Source of the DNA: Anaerolineae bacterium
GTDB lineage: Bacteria > Chloroflexota > Anaerolineae > JAAYZQ01
DNA length: 28,923 bases
Reading direction: 5' to 3'
Assembly: GCA_016926595.1 (NCBI GenBank)
Contig: JAFGOG010000427.1
Location: 1-28,923, forward strand
Made by a program: the position numbers and the translations under genes. Shown here one piece after another: positions 9,257-15,116 of this stretch; within the stretch, counting starts at the first letter, position 1; the number at the start of each line of letters is the position of its first letter. The notes under the pieces are model-generated. The model ran no database searches. It was not told the origin of the DNA and was given only the letters and a program-made list of their open reading frames with translations.

Positions 9257-9286
9257 ATTGTAACACACCCCGACGCCTCATGTCAA
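9257..9286 (-). promoter_or_regulatory. Sigma70-type promoter for the secreted DUF5107-like gene
   Basis: Minus strand: TTGACA (9286-9281), 18-bp spacer, TACAAT (9262-9257). The start would fall about 15-16 nt before ATG 9235, just upstream of the ribosome binding site. A second TGACAT lies a few bases further upstream. Confidence 0.7.
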
Positions 9287-9338
9287 GCTAATGTCAGGAC
9301 CCATGGCGACAAGTACTAGCGTAACCAGATCGTCGTTT

Positions 9339-9367
9339 TTGTGTTTTTGCCTATGTTGTGCTATGAA
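9339..9367 (+). promoter_or_regulatory. Possible promoter for the plsY-like gene
   Basis: TTGTGT (9339-9344), 17-bp spacer, TATGAA (9362-9367), in a locally T-rich stretch unlike the GC-rich surroundings. It is only a partial consensus match; position and strand fit the gene at 9395. Confidence 0.35.
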
Positions 9368-9394
9368 TAGGCAGCAGAGAGGTGCAAACAACCC

Positions 9395-10024
9395 ATGCAG
9401 ATAATGCTGGTAGTCGCCGCGGCTGTGTTGGGCTATGTCCTGGGTAGCTTTCCATCCGGGTACTTGGTAAGCAAACTGTGGGGTGTCGACATCCTGCGCC
9501 ATCACAGCGGCCGGACAGGGGGCACGAACGTATTTCGCGTGCTGGGGTTGCTGCCTGCCCTGCTCACCGGCGCACTAGATGTCGGCAAGGGGGCATTAGC
9601 GGTGTGGGTGGCCGGCCAGATCAGCGGCCTACCGGTGGCTGAAGTGCTGGCCGGTGCGGCAGCTATCTTGGGACACAACTATTCGTTTGCCATCCGCTTT
9701 CGCGGCGGGGCTGGCGTGGGCACTTCGTTGGGAGCGCTGGGCGCTATCTATTGGCCGGCCGGCCTGGGCCTGATCATCCTGCTGGTTCTGGTCATCGTCG
9801 CAACCCGCTATGCGTCGGTCGGCTCTCTGACCGTCCTGACTGCGATGCCTTTCCTTCTGCTGGCTCTACATCTGATCGGCATCTTGGTCTCGGTCTATAT
9901 CCTGTACGGCATCCTGGCCTGGATCATCATCGTCAACGCCCATCGGCCCAACATTCAACGCCTGCGACAAGGCACCGAGCGTCGCCTCTCTTTTACCAAG
10001 GCAACCCCCGTCCCACGGGCATAG
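9395..10024 (+). CDS. plsY: PlsY-like glycerol-3-phosphate acyltransferase, divergent
   Basis: A 209-residue integral membrane protein with several hydrophobic segments. PlsY uses acyl phosphate to acylate sn-glycerol 3-phosphate, the first step of phospholipid synthesis. Family landmarks are GSFPSGYL (17-24), SGRTGGTNVFRVLG (38-51), LDVGKGALAV (61-70), LGHNYSFAIRFRGG (92-105) and HRPNIQRLRQG near the C-terminus. Two positions depart from the usual motifs. The family's GGKGVAT reads GGAGVGT (Ala106 where Lys is normal), and the GSGNxGATN motif reads SGRTGGTN. It may therefore be a paralog with altered donor or acceptor rather than the housekeeping enzyme. It converges on the AGPS-like gene. 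ATG 9395 is preceded only by a weak AGAGG. Confidence 0.8.
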   Translation: MQIMLVVAAAVLGYVLGSFPSGYLVSKLWGVDILRHHSGRTGGTNVFRVLGLLPALLTGALDVGKGALAVWVAGQISGLPVAEVLAGAAAILGHNYSFAIRFRGGAGVGTSLGALGAIYWPAGLGLIILLVLVIVATRYASVGSLTVLTAMPFLLLALHLIGILVSVYILYGILAWIIIVNAHRPNIQRLRQGTERRLSFTKATPVPRA

Positions 10025-10080
10025 GAACCCTCACATCCCCTCTGGGACAGCCGATCACCTAACTGCCCATGCGGCGTGGC

Positions 10081-11796
10081 CTATTTGCGTCTCTGTTCGG
10101 GCGGCAGATCCAATGCCAGTGTCCCACCCGGGTTCATGATATCGTGCGGATCAAAGTGCCGCTTCAGCGCCCGCAGAACCGCGAGTTGATTTGTGCCGAT
10201 CTGGCCCTCCAGCCACGGCGCCGTCATCTTGCCGATGCCGTGATGGTGGCTCATCGTCGCCCCATACTTGCGGATTGCATCCAAAATGCCGGCCTGAAAC
10301 TCCAGGTATTCCTCGATGCTGTCCATGCGGGCGATAAAGATGAAATACAGGTTCGCTCCCTGCGGATAAAAATGCGATGCATGGCACATGCAGATGGTTC
10401 GTGGCCGGGAGTGGCAATATTCCCGCACCCCGGCCCACACGCACGGCAGATTGGTCCAGTTCACACCGCACTCGAGCGTATCGAGCACGATCCCAAAATC
10501 CCCCAGATCCTCGCGCAGATACGGATCGCGAAAGCGGCCGTGCTCCCACCGCCGCGTGGCATAACCGCTTGTGGCCAGCGCGCCGTGTTGCTTGCAGATG
10601 CGGCCGATCTTGCGCTTGATCAGCTTACCCAGGTCCCTGTCGCCGTCAGTGTGCCCCAACAGCAGGCAGCGTTCTCCGGGTCGGTAACCCAACCGCGTCA
10701 GGAGCGGGTCGAGAGGTGTCCCTTCCAACCCGTACAGCTTGAACGCCACGTCGGTTTCTTCGGGGTCCGACAGCCGGAATACCGACGGAAAGCCAAACTC
10801 GCCCTGCATCACCTCGCGGCAGGCCTTGCAGCCCGCTTCCCAATTATGAAAGACAAAGCTGAATCGCTGGCGGTTTTCAGGCAGGTAGCGGTGGAGCTTG
10901 AGCGTGGCTTCAACCAGGATGCCATACGCCCCTTCGGAGCCGATCATGATCTGATCGATGTCCGGCCCGGTGGCCTTGCCAGGCACATCCACCGTGACAA
11001 TGTCGCCAACAGGGGTGACATACTTTTGCGACAGGACCAACTGCTCAATCTTGCCATAATAGGTGGAATTCTGGCCTGCCCCACGCGTGACCACCCAGCC
11101 GCCGACGGTCGAATACTCGAACGATTGGGGAAAGTGGCCGCAGGTATAGCGGTGGGGGGCACCAAAGTGCTTGGGAGCCTCGTTCAGCGCCTCCTCCAAC
11201 GCCGGCCCGTAGATGCCCGGCTCAACGGTCACGGTCTGGTCGATCGGGTTCAGGCCCAGGATGCGGTTCATGTGGGTGCTCAGGCGCAGCGAGATGCCCC
11301 CTTTTGTGCATTCCGACCCCTGCGTCACGCCTGACCCGGCGCCGAAAGGAGTGATCGGGATGCGGTGCTCGTGGCAAAAGGCCACCAGCCGGCGCACGTC
11401 GTTGGCATCACGCGGGTCGACGACTGCTTCGGGTGGGTTTTCGACGACGCCGGCCCGTAGGCGCGCTACATCCAACGCCGCCTTGCCGTAGCAGGCACTG
11501 GTCCGCGACCAAGCGTCGGTCTTGCAATTTTCCTCGCCGACGATCTCGGCCAGCCCGGCCAGTGTCTCTGGAGACAGGCGGCAGGGCTGATCGACTGTGA
11601 CCGGCATTTCACCGGTGTTGGTCCGCTCCTGAAAGTCGGCGTCGGTCAGGCCAAAAACCTGCTTCATCAGCTCGTACAGCCTGTGGTTGGGGTGTTTGAA
11701 CTCGGTCGGGCTGCCCCATTTCAGGATCGAGCGAAAGCTCCCTGGCGGCGGCGGGGATTCGGTCCATGGCGGAGAATATCGCGCCTTCTTGGTCAT
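10081..11796 (-). CDS. FAD-binding oxidase, alkyldihydroxyacetone-phosphate synthase (AGPS)-like
   Basis: A 571-residue protein of the VAO/PCMH flavoprotein family. Start ATG 11796 has AGGAGGG upstream, inside the end of glpD. The FAD domain carries the pyrophosphate loop PFGAGSGVTQG (150-160). The C-terminal part carries SHHHGIGK (516-523), the triple-His signature of AGPS, and ends with FDPHDIMNPGG. The N-terminal region has RSILKWGSP, like the MKWNGWG stretch of AGPS. AGPS swaps the acyl chain of acyl-DHAP for a fatty alcohol, forming the ether bond of ether lipids. Directly downstream of glpD with a 3-bp gap, so co-transcribed, which supports a DHAP/glycerol-3-phosphate setting. A D-lactate/glycolate-type oxidase is the alternative, but the HHH motif argues for AGPS. 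Confidence 0.8.
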   Translation of the reverse strand: MTKKARYSPPWTESPPPPGSFRSILKWGSPTEFKHPNHRLYELMKQVFGLTDADFQERTNTGEMPVTVDQPCRLSPETLAGLAEIVGEENCKTDAWSRTSACYGKAALDVARLRAGVVENPPEAVVDPRDANDVRRLVAFCHEHRIPITPFGAGSGVTQGSECTKGGISLRLSTHMNRILGLNPIDQTVTVEPGIYGPALEEALNEAPKHFGAPHRYTCGHFPQSFEYSTVGGWVVTRGAGQNSTYYGKIEQLVLSQKYVTPVGDIVTVDVPGKATGPDIDQIMIGSEGAYGILVEATLKLHRYLPENRQRFSFVFHNWEAGCKACREVMQGEFGFPSVFRLSDPEETDVAFKLYGLEGTPLDPLLTRLGYRPGERCLLLGHTDGDRDLGKLIKRKIGRICKQHGALATSGYATRRWEHGRFRDPYLREDLGDFGIVLDTLECGVNWTNLPCVWAGVREYCHSRPRTICMCHASHFYPQGANLYFIFIARMDSIEEYLEFQAGILDAIRKYGATMSHHHGIGKMTAPWLEGQIGTNQLAVLRALKRHFDPHDIMNPGGTLALDLPPEQRRK

Positions 11797-11799
11797 CGG

Positions 11800-13452
11800 T
11801 TAATCCCTCCTGGCCTCGAACGCCCGACTCAGCGCTACCTGTTGGAAATAGTCGTCCACCTGCTGTCCGATCTCAGCCGCATCCCATCCCAGATGGGGAG
11901 CCATCGTTGCAGCTACCAGCGGTGCGCAGTCTACCCCTTGGTCGCTGGCTTCGTGGATGACATGCATTCGCCGGATCAGCACGTCGTTCAGCGTCAAAGC
12001 CATCTCGTGCTTTATCACGTATGGCACTTCGGCCAGGATGTACGGCAGGTTGGGCACGAGCCTTGATCTCATCCCTGCGTCATCCTGGGCAAAAGCCAGG
12101 ACTTGAGGGCTTGCAGGGCCGTAGGCCAGGGCTAGGTGCGTCACCACATCGTGGTCGAGATAGGGATATTCCCCAACCAGCCGGGTCACCTCTCGATCCA
12201 GGTCGAATGTGGTTTCCGCCAGAGGGCAGTCGCGGGTCTCGCACCCTTCAGTTTTGACGTTGAATACCTTCTCCAGTTTTTTGGATACGACGTCGACCAG
12301 ATCCTCGGCCATGCGGCGGTAGGTGGTCAGCTTGCCGCCTGCGATCGATACCAGTCCGGCCTCGCTCTCCACAATGTGATGGTCGCGTGATGCCTGGTAG
12401 GCAGCCTCCTCCTTGCCGGCGATCAGCGGCCTGAGGCCGGCGTAGGTGCTGATGATGTCGCCGGGTGTCAGCCTGGCATCGGGAAAAGCGGCGTTGACCG
12501 AGGCCAGCATCGACTCAACCTCCTCCGCGGTGGCATATACCTGGTCCAGCTCCCACCCATGATCGACGTCCGTGGTGCCGACGATGCAGGTCTCCCCCCA
12601 CGGTACGGCGTACATCGCCCGCTGGCCGTCGGCGCTGCCAAAAGCCACGGCGTTGTGGATCTGCAGCTTGTGCCGCGGCAGAACAAGGTGGCTGCCGCGA
12701 TTCACCCGGATCATCCTGTCTGTGCTTGGGTCATCCATGAGCCGGATCCGATCCACCCATACACCGGCGGCGTTGACCGTCACCCTGGCCCGCACGGCAA
12801 ATCGCTCGCCGTCAATCTGGTCGACGACCTGCACTCCGGCTACCCTGCCCTCGTCCTTCACCAGGCCGACTGCCTCGACGTGGTTAGCCGCCAGCGCCCC
12901 ACAGCGGTGGGCCGACTGGATTGTGGTCAAGGTCAGCCGCGCGTCGTCGGTCAGGCAATCATAGTAAGAAGCCGCCCCCACCAGCCCCTGCCGTGACAGC
13001 CCTGGCTCCTGGACAGATGCCTGTTCGGCTCCCATCATCTTGTGCCGCTGGATGGTACGAAACAGGGCCATCAGATCATACAGCCACATCCCCACTCGGA
13101 TGGTGAGCAGGCTGTTCTTGGAGGTGCGGTACACGGGGAAGGTAAAGGCCAGGGGCCGCACCAGCCGGGGAGCCAGCCGGTGCAGGGCGTGCCGTTCGGT
13201 GCATGCGCTCAGAACCAGGCCAAACTGGCGGTTTTCCAGGTAGCGAACTCCGCCGTGGACCAGCCGGGCTGACTTGCTGCTGGTGCCGCTGGCGAAATCC
13301 TCCTTTTCCAGTAGGCCCACACTCAACCCGCGCATGGCCGTATCTCGGGCGATGCCCGCCCCAGTGATGCCCCCGCCAATGACGACAACGTCGAGCAGGC
13401 TGCTCTTCATCGCTTCGATATTGCTCGTTCTGACTGCAGGTGAGAATTCCAC
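11800..13452 (-). CDS. glpD: FAD-dependent glycerol-3-phosphate dehydrogenase
   Basis: A 550-residue protein that oxidises sn-glycerol 3-phosphate to DHAP and passes electrons to the quinone pool at the membrane. Seen: the FAD-binding DVVVIGGGITGAG (21-33), the GlpD signature SGTSSKSARLVHGGVRYLE (56-74), GGKLTTYRRMAEDL in the substrate domain, and a C-terminal helical GlpD domain ending near ARRD. The start is GTG 13452, chosen because GAGGAGG precedes it at the right distance; the later ATG at residue 15 has no such site. Followed after 3 bp by the AGPS-like gene, so DHAP produced here may feed that enzyme. Divergent from the corrinoid protein gene. Confidence 0.93.
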   Translation of the reverse strand: MEFSPAVRTSNIEAMKSSLLDVVVIGGGITGAGIARDTAMRGLSVGLLEKEDFASGTSSKSARLVHGGVRYLENRQFGLVLSACTERHALHRLAPRLVRPLAFTFPVYRTSKNSLLTIRVGMWLYDLMALFRTIQRHKMMGAEQASVQEPGLSRQGLVGAASYYDCLTDDARLTLTTIQSAHRCGALAANHVEAVGLVKDEGRVAGVQVVDQIDGERFAVRARVTVNAAGVWVDRIRLMDDPSTDRMIRVNRGSHLVLPRHKLQIHNAVAFGSADGQRAMYAVPWGETCIVGTTDVDHGWELDQVYATAEEVESMLASVNAAFPDARLTPGDIISTYAGLRPLIAGKEEAAYQASRDHHIVESEAGLVSIAGGKLTTYRRMAEDLVDVVSKKLEKVFNVKTEGCETRDCPLAETTFDLDREVTRLVGEYPYLDHDVVTHLALAYGPASPQVLAFAQDDAGMRSRLVPNLPYILAEVPYVIKHEMALTLNDVLIRRMHVIHEASDQGVDCAPLVAATMAPHLGWDAAEIGQQVDDYFQQVALSRAFEARRD

Positions 13453-13478
13453 GTCGACCTCCTCTTTGCATCTGTCAT

Positions 13479-13506
13479 AGTATCACGGATCGCTCATACT
13501 AGCCAA
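13479..13506 (-). promoter_or_regulatory. Weak candidate promoter for glpD
   Basis: Minus strand: TTGGCT (13506-13501), 16-bp spacer, GATACT (13484-13479), each matching 4 of 6 consensus bases and well placed before GTG 13452. The rest of the 13453-13597 half of the divergent gap shows nothing else I can support. Confidence 0.35.
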
Positions 13507-13597
13507 ATCCCCCAGCGCAAAGGGCTCTCCAGATCCTTGGGCCTGCTCGCACTCAAATACAGAATCCAAAAGCTACTTGTTCCCTCCACACACCCGA

Positions 13598-13625
13598 TTG
13601 ACAAAGCAGACAATACGGATATAAT
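13598..13625 (+). promoter_or_regulatory. Near-consensus sigma70 promoter of the corrinoid protein operon
   Basis: TTGACA (13598-13603), 16-bp spacer, TATAAT (13620-13625): both hexamers perfect. Predicted start is near 13632, giving a leader of about 95 nt before ATG 13727. One of the strongest promoters in the window. Confidence 0.85.
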
Positions 13626-13631
13626 AGCTTC

Positions 13632-13726
13632 GCACAGCCCCGTCGGCCCATTGGTCGGGCTGGGGTGGCCGATGTTTGGCGCAGCCCAAAGGGCGGCGGG
13701 GAGAGTGCTATTCTCAGGGGGGACAC
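13632..13726 (+). promoter_or_regulatory. Structured 5' leader with mutually exclusive pairings
   Basis: Within the predicted leader, GGGCTG (13657-13662) can pair with an upstream CAGCCC (13635-13640) or with an identical downstream CAGCCC (13682-13687). The downstream copy can instead close a small GCCC-AAA-GGGC hairpin (13684-13694). TCGGCC (13643-13648) can also pair with GGCCGA (13667-13672). The ribosome binding site (AGGGGGG) lies just before ATG 13727. This layout could be a regulatory switch. No cobalamin-riboswitch core was recognised, and in GC-rich DNA such pairings can arise by chance. Confidence 0.35.
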
Positions 13727-14362
13727 ATGGCAGACATCTTACAAGAGATCGCATCGAACCTGTACAATGGCGAGGACACAGTCGTCGTCGATCTGGTCCA
13801 GCAGGCCCTCGATCAGGGCCTTACACCTCAGCAGATCCTTTCCGGTGGCCTGATCGCCGGCATGGACGAGGTCGGCAAGGACTTTAAGGCCGGCGACCTG
13901 TTCGTCCCGGAGGTGCTGGTCGCTGCCCGGGCCATGCACGCTGGCATGGGTGTTCTTCGCCCGCTGCTGGCCGAGACTGGCGTGCCCAGTGCTGGCAAGT
14001 TCGTCATCGGCACGGTCAAGGGCGACCTGCACGACATCGGCAAGAACCTGGTCAAGATGATGCTGGAAGGGGCGGGATTCGAGACCATCGATCTTGGGGC
14101 TGATGTCTCGCCTGAGGGGTTTGTGACTGCCGTCCGTGAGCACCGGCCTGAGCTGGTCGGTATGAGCGCCCTGCTGACGACGACCATGGTCAACATGAAG
14201 GCCACCATCGATGCTCTGGAGGAAGCGGGCGTGCGTGATGCGATCAAGGTAGTGATCGGCGGCGCGCCGGTGACGGCCGCCTATGCCGAGCAGATCGGCG
14301 CCGACGCCTATGCCCCCGACGCGGCGACCGCCGTGGATATGGCCCGCAGTTTGATCGGGTGA
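13727..14362 (+). CDS. Methyltransferase-type corrinoid (B12-binding) protein
   Basis: A 211-residue protein started at ATG 13727 (MADILQEIASN) with AGGGGGG upstream; the longer frame from 13676 is leader. Residues 1-85 form the helical cap domain (B12-binding 2 type). Residues 90-211 form the Rossmann-like cobalamin domain, with the DxHxxG motif GDLHDIGKN (99-107, lower axial ligand His102), SALLTTTM (148-155) and VIGGAPV (177-183). Family members (MtbC, MtmC, MtaC, MttC) carry a methyl group on cobalt between a substrate-specific methyltransferase and an acceptor. Neither the methyltransferase nor a reductive activator is in the window, so the substrate (methylamine, methanol, betaine or other) is unknown. 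It overlaps the next gene by 4 bp (GTGA). Confidence 0.9.
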   Translation: MADILQEIASNLYNGEDTVVVDLVQQALDQGLTPQQILSGGLIAGMDEVGKDFKAGDLFVPEVLVAARAMHAGMGVLRPLLAETGVPSAGKFVIGTVKGDLHDIGKNLVKMMLEGAGFETIDLGADVSPEGFVTAVREHRPELVGMSALLTTTMVNMKATIDALEEAGVRDAIKVVIGGAPVTAAYAEQIGADAYAPDAATAVDMARSLIG

Positions 14363-15108
14363 GCAAAGCAGATCGCTACCGGCAGATCCTGCGCACCCTA
14401 GACGACTGGGACTCTTTCCTATTGCAGGAATCGGGCCTGCCAGGGCCACGGGCCAACCTGGAGTTGTTGCAGGCCGTTGCCGACGAGGGAGGCGAAGCTC
14501 AGTTTCGGCGCTGGCTGACCCTCGACCCAGAACGGGCGCCGGTCAACTCACCGGAGCAGTTCCTGGCTGTGTGCGGCGTCGTCGGACTGGGCCGGCTTCT
14601 GGCCGAGGGTGACCGCACAGTCTTGTCTATCCTGCGCGGCTGCGCCTGTGATCCGCGCTGGCGGATGCGTGAAGGAGTGGCTATGGCTCTCCAGCGCCTG
14701 GGTGACCGGGACATGGATGCCCTGCTGGCCGAGATGGCAGTCTGGAGCCAGGGGAACTGGCTGGAAAAGCGAGCGGCGGCTGCCGCTCTGTGTGAGCCCA
14801 GGCTGCTCACCAAGCCAAGGCACGCGCGGCGTGTCCTGGAACTCCTGGATGGCATAACCACCTCGGTCGCCATCGCGGAAGATCGAAAGAACGATGCCTT
14901 CAAGACTCTGAGACAAGCCCTGGGCTACTGCTGGAGCGTCGCTGTTGCGGCGCTGCCGGCTGAGGGCAAGCTGGCTATAGAGAAGTGGCTCGCCGTCGCC
15001 GACCCGGACGTGGCCTGGATCATCAAAGAGAACCTGAAAAAGAAACGACTGCAGCGCATCGACCCAGCCTGGGTCGATGCGCTGGCAGGTAAGGTGGGGG
15101 CGGTCTAG
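14359..15108 (+). CDS. Helical-repeat (HEAT-like) protein coupled to the corrinoid protein
   Basis: A 249-residue, all-helical-looking protein starting at GTG 14359 inside the previous stop. The middle shows repeat-like helix pairs with alternating Leu/Ala: GDRTVLSILRGCACDPRWRM, then EGVAMALQRLGDRDMDALL, then WLEKRAAAAALCEPRLL. This is the pattern of HEAT or DNA-alkylation-repair-like repeats. The C-terminus is lysine-rich (ENLKKKRLQRID). I do not recognise a specific family and assign no function. The 4-bp overlap implies stoichiometric or coupled expression with the corrinoid protein, so a scaffold or partner role is possible but unproven. Confidence 0.65.
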   Translation: MSKADRYRQILRTLDDWDSFLLQESGLPGPRANLELLQAVADEGGEAQFRRWLTLDPERAPVNSPEQFLAVCGVVGLGRLLAEGDRTVLSILRGCACDPRWRMREGVAMALQRLGDRDMDALLAEMAVWSQGNWLEKRAAAAALCEPRLLTKPRHARRVLELLDGITTSVAIAEDRKNDAFKTLRQALGYCWSVAVAALPAEGKLAIEKWLAVADPDVAWIIKENLKKKRLQRIDPAWVDALAGKVGAV

Positions 15109-15116
15109 CTGCTAGA
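15104..15116. terminator. Small palindrome spanning two convergent stop codons
   Basis: TCTAG (15104-15108), CTG loop, CTAGA (15112-15116). The plus-strand stop TAG and the minus-strand stop TAG are the two arms, only 3 bp apart. Flanking GCGG and CCGC can extend the stem with a bulge. There is no T tract, so terminator activity is uncertain. Confidence 0.35.

Noticed and set aside
10025..10080. Terminator between the convergent plsY-like and AGPS-like genes
   Set aside because: Only a 4-bp TCCC/GGGA stem is visible and there is no T tract, so it was not listed.
10069..11334. Long plus-strand open frame opposite the AGPS-like gene (likewise 24277-25548 minus and 25934-27190 plus)
   Set aside because: All mirror well-supported genes in GC-rich DNA and lack domain signals of their own.
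13632..13726. Cobalamin riboswitch upstream of the corrinoid protein gene
   Set aside because: The leader is too short (about 95 nt) and I could not find a B12-box-like core; only a generic structured-leader call is kept.
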